A stretch of 64,000 bases of DNA from Mansonella perstans (taxonomy: Eukaryota > Nematoda > Chromadorea > Rhabditida > Onchocercidae): contig JBAMDO010000002.1 of NCBI GenBank assembly GCA_037074765.1, positions 62,001-126,000 of the forward strand, read 5' to 3'. A program made the translations under genes and the position numbers. The notes beneath the pieces are model-generated. The model made no database searches, was not told the origin of the DNA, and worked only from the letters and a program-made list of their open reading frames with translations. Below, one piece after another: positions 60,231 to 64,000 of this stretch (position 1 is the first letter of the stretch; each line of letters starts with the position of its first letter).

Positions 60231-63200
60231 ATTGTAATCCTGTAATATGTGGATGAATTTGTCACTTCGAGAAATTTTTATATTGCTTCACTATAATGCT
60301 TATGTAGACCGAATTTTCCATTTCTGCATTTTATCCAGTGCTGTTCTTTAGTATCACTTATTAAACGTTTCCTTTCCATTCTCTCTCGTTTTTTGTCTAA
60401 CTTGTTAAAATAATTGAAGAAGGAATTTTTCGGAAGTGTTATCGTGCTGTTTTATTAGTTGTCATTTTTACAACCTTCCAGAAAAATGCCGTAAAGTCTG
60501 ATCATAGTTCATGAGTGAAAATCAAATATGGCAAACGTAAAATACTTCCCGTGTATGCTTTTTTCAGTTCGGAGATAATTTAATCCCATCTAAATGATCC
60601 ATGATATGAGGAAAATGGTAATTTGCTCTTCAAGTTGTTTTCCGTATCAAATTTTGGGTTTAAAAACAAATTTCATTCCTACTTTTGCTTAAAAAATCAT
60701 CGATCATCACTCAATGTCACAAATACATTAATCCACGGTATAAAAAATCCTAAATGCATGTATTACACGGGAAACCTGTATCTTTATTAGTTTCTCACAA
60801 ATTGTTAAGAATCACGTGAATATATCACGTATTATATATCAGTATACACATATCATATATCACATATCAGTCTTATATTACGCAGATATATCACGTAGAC
60901 ATACTTATGAATGATGAAGTCCTTTACAACTTTTCTTACCAAACTCAAATGAAATTGTTACATGACTAGCAGCTATCAACACCACAAGGGGATACTATAT
61001 TTATGATAAATCTCCTTTTCATTATTAACATGAATAAAAATTGACCTCGCTACACCAATTCAGTTGATGAATCTAAATCAGACCGCACCCCATGATATGA
61101 GATATCACTGATAGAATCCAAATTCAAACTTATCAAAGCATAATACGGGTCACCAGCTTGTATTTGGAACAAAGTATGCAAATTTCCGATATTACACTAA
61201 TTAATTAGCAACATCGTACAAATCCTGAAAAAAACTACGCAAAGAGTAATACATTAAAGCAAAACGATTGACTAATAATAAGCACCGGCATATAAAATTT
61301 CAAAATTTATAATGGAAATTTCGAGAAATAAAATTTGACAACAAAAATTTATAGCAGAAAATATCTTAGGATTTAGAGAGAAATGGAGAAATAAATTAAG
61401 TGGAACAAATGTGGGAATAAAAATTGTCTTATATCTGAATAAATTAATATGTCGTTATAATTTAATAGAGACTAATAATATATTCCTCACATAATTAATG
61501 ACATCCAAAAATACAGTTCTTTAAATTAGCAATTGCAAAATCTTTTCTTGACCAATTGGCCATTTTTGGACAATACAAAAATAGATTCTATTAGCTTTAA
61601 AAATAAAACTTTATTCAGAATTTTCAATGTATGAAAACTTATACGTAACAATGTAACATCAAATTACCAGTTTTTTTTCTTTTGCTCCCCTACAATGATG
61701 ACAATGACCAATGGACGAAATTTTTGTCATTAATTGTCACAGCTGCATGCACACTATGAATCATTATTCTAAACTAACTTTAACGATGAATGGTAGTGAT
61801 TTTTTGCGTTATCATTGGTATCACTTGGGTATATATTTGTTTAAAAGTCAACCGTATTTATTTCACTTAAAAAATGAAGTCATATATGGCATGAGATTTC
61901 AAAGCTGAACATTTACTTTTGAAATTGACTTCAAAAGAAAAAAATTTCAAAAATGCAAAATTTCATCTTCGATCATTCCTTCTCTCATTAAATATTAAAT
62001 TCAAAAAAAAAATTTTAATTTATGGATAATAAACTATCTCTTATTCTCTACCCATGCACGCTTCAAAATATTAGTGATTCTGTGCAAACTCTTCTACTAT
62101 TAAATATTTCTCATTTCCAATACCTAAAATATCCCATCAAAATCTTTCAGCCAGTATTTCTGAATAATACTAATAATAATGTGAAAAATCTCTATCATTC
62201 ATCGTCTACCGTTCATGATGAACAAACATTGGAATTTCATCTCTGAGTTATGTAATACTCCAAATGCATTTCAACTTGAAAAAAGTTTTTCTTTTTTTTT
62301 TTTTTTTAGTAACTTTATTAGTATTGCTAAGTTTAACTTGCCATTCGCAAATACTTACTCGTTTTCTAAACTATAAATTCCTAGTGTTCTTTTTTTCAAT
62401 TATGTAACCAATTTTTTTTATTAATTTTTTATATGAAAAGCTGTAGAAATAATAGAATAATTGTCACATTTGCCGTGAATTTCCATAAACAATATTACCA
62501 CTGATTAAAAGAGATTTGGAATTGCATTCATCGAAATGTAACTAAAATCTAAACATAATATTTTAATTGATTGCAGTCAGATTGTAACAAAATAAAATAA
62601 AAAAAAATGTTACAAAATAAAATGAAAAAAAAAATGAAGAAAGAATTCAACACAAAGGATTGCAAGCACGAAGTGAAACCGATCATCGAGACGGAAAATT
62701 AGTAGCGGATCACAAATATGAAACTAACAACACATAAAAATATAAACAAAACATCTGAAATTATTGAAATGTACTAGAAAACAGATATTTCTATTTAGAT
62801 CAGTATGAAAAATAAATTGATAAAAAACAGACGATACAATGATCAGTTTTGCCTCGCTTTTTCTAAAATTTTATTCCAAAAAATAATTTCAGAAAAATAA
62901 TTTTTAGTAGTAAAGAGGAAATGTATCGATATATTGTGTTTTTGAATCGTTCAAGCTCTCCTTTAGGAAAATAAAATGGAAAAGTAACTTGCATTCTGTG
63001 CGAGCTCCCATAATTCCACGGAAAGTGATAACATTCTTTTCAAAAAGAAATAAATTCGATATCGAATTAAAATGGTTATTTTATATTTTCTAATCAATGT
63101 ATTGTCCATTTCATATTTTCCGGAGATATTTTATATTATGTCGACTGTATACTAGCAATGATTAGAGATGATTGAAAGAAAGAAATTAATCATTCACTGA

Positions 63201-64000
63201 TCATTTGTTTATATTGGCCGAATTTGAAAAGTGTGCTATTATTGAAGATAGAATTAAATTATTAAATAAACACAATTTTATTCATTGAAGTTTAAAAGCA
63301 CAAGATAAAACTTTACATAAAAACTTGTTTGGCAACACATGAACTAATTTTTTTTGTTATTTATCCAATCACACAATGATTTATTTACATTCCTCAATTT
63401 TCACACACCTACGAATTTGCATATTTGTTTCAATTTAATATATTCATTTTCTATGAAAATGAAATAAAGAAGGTTATTCACATGATACCATGCATTTGTA
63501 TATTTTTGATATTATCATAAATCAATAAAATTTTTCACGGGATTTTGAAGCTTGTTGATAGCACGATATCACAATATTGTGCTGATGCATGATATCTGAT
63601 TTCTTGGATATGAGATCATGAGGTCTGATCTCGTTTTCAGGATAAAAACACAATTCCTTTTTTTTGAATCAGAATTCAAACGAATACAGAATGTAACTTT
63701 TCCGAAAATTACTTCTTTGCTTTTTCTTTTTTTCACTTTTAGTAATTTCGTTTCGTATTGTTAATATTAATAAATTATCATTTTTTTTTTCTGTATTTGC
63801 TGCTTGCTGTAATTGAATTTATACACATGCCGCATTACGTATGGATAATAATTTTTACAACATTATTTTTGTTATGTTTGGCTGTATTTCGGATTGGTTG
63901 TAATTTATGTAATAATTTATTCCATTAACTTAACAGAAGAAAAAATCCTGCGTATGATACATTGTGTGCGGATATTTTATCGCTATCTTTCAGAAGTTGT
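60231..64000. other. Gene-free right flank
   Basis: AT-rich. 60810-60900 is dense in TATCACGTA and CATATATCA words. Open frames at 61711-61908 and 62022-62246 have no splice borders or motif and are not accepted. Poly-T and poly-A runs near 62290 and 62600. Confidence 0.5.

Noticed and set aside
60781..60905. Dense TATCACGTA/CATATATCA words
   Set aside because: Irregular spacing and no direct-repeat-spacer pattern, so neither CRISPR nor a clear tandem repeat; treated as AT-rich low complexity.
62022..62246. 74-codon frame at the right flank
   Set aside because: No splice borders, motif or partner exon, and composition equal to the flanking DNA.

Overview
The window looks like nuclear DNA of a parasitic nematode, probably a spirurid or filarial worm. 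It is very AT-rich. Genes are broken by AT-rich introns with TTTTCAG-type acceptors. Several start codons sit 3 to 8 bases after an orphan TTTCAG or TTTTAG, as expected for spliced-leader trans-splicing. The gene content is nematode-like: ShKT-tailed tyrosinases, a CED-4-type apoptosis protein and an MSP-domain protein. The assignment to filarial worms is inference; no species marker was found.

Layout. 0.8-3.0 kb: a possible minus-strand exon, then a FAM162-like mitochondrial protein gene on the plus strand whose 5' exons do not join in frame. 3-9.8 kb: no gene; several tandem and low-complexity repeats. 9.8-25.0 kb: two tandem plus-strand tyrosinase paralogues, each of 11 exons with matching junctions and phases (580 and 565 aa as reconstructed). 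The first copy needs two splice sites that break the rules. 27.5-39.2 kb: three minus-strand genes: a ced-4 orthologue (10 exons, 569 aa), an MSP-domain tail-anchored protein (5' end not found), and a secreted cysteine-rich protein of 280 aa from no family I recognise. The last two are only 258 bp apart and may share an operon. 39.2-42.4 kb: no gene.

42.4-60.2 kb is a repeat-rich block. A unit of about 2 kb recurs in both orientations, with two identical hairpin fusion junctions, one nearly identical pair of copies 14.5 kb apart, and a 770-bp solo LTR (TG...CA ends, 5-bp target duplication) inserted in one copy. Between the repeat clusters lies a broken serpin gene (54.2-56.2 kb). 60.2-64 kb shows no gene.

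The main biological units are the tyrosinase pair (copper oxidases of the secretory pathway, probably for cuticle or eggshell cross-linking or melanin) and the apoptosome gene ced-4. Exon coordinates were read by eye from splice signals, frame continuity and paralogue or family alignment; no search was run.
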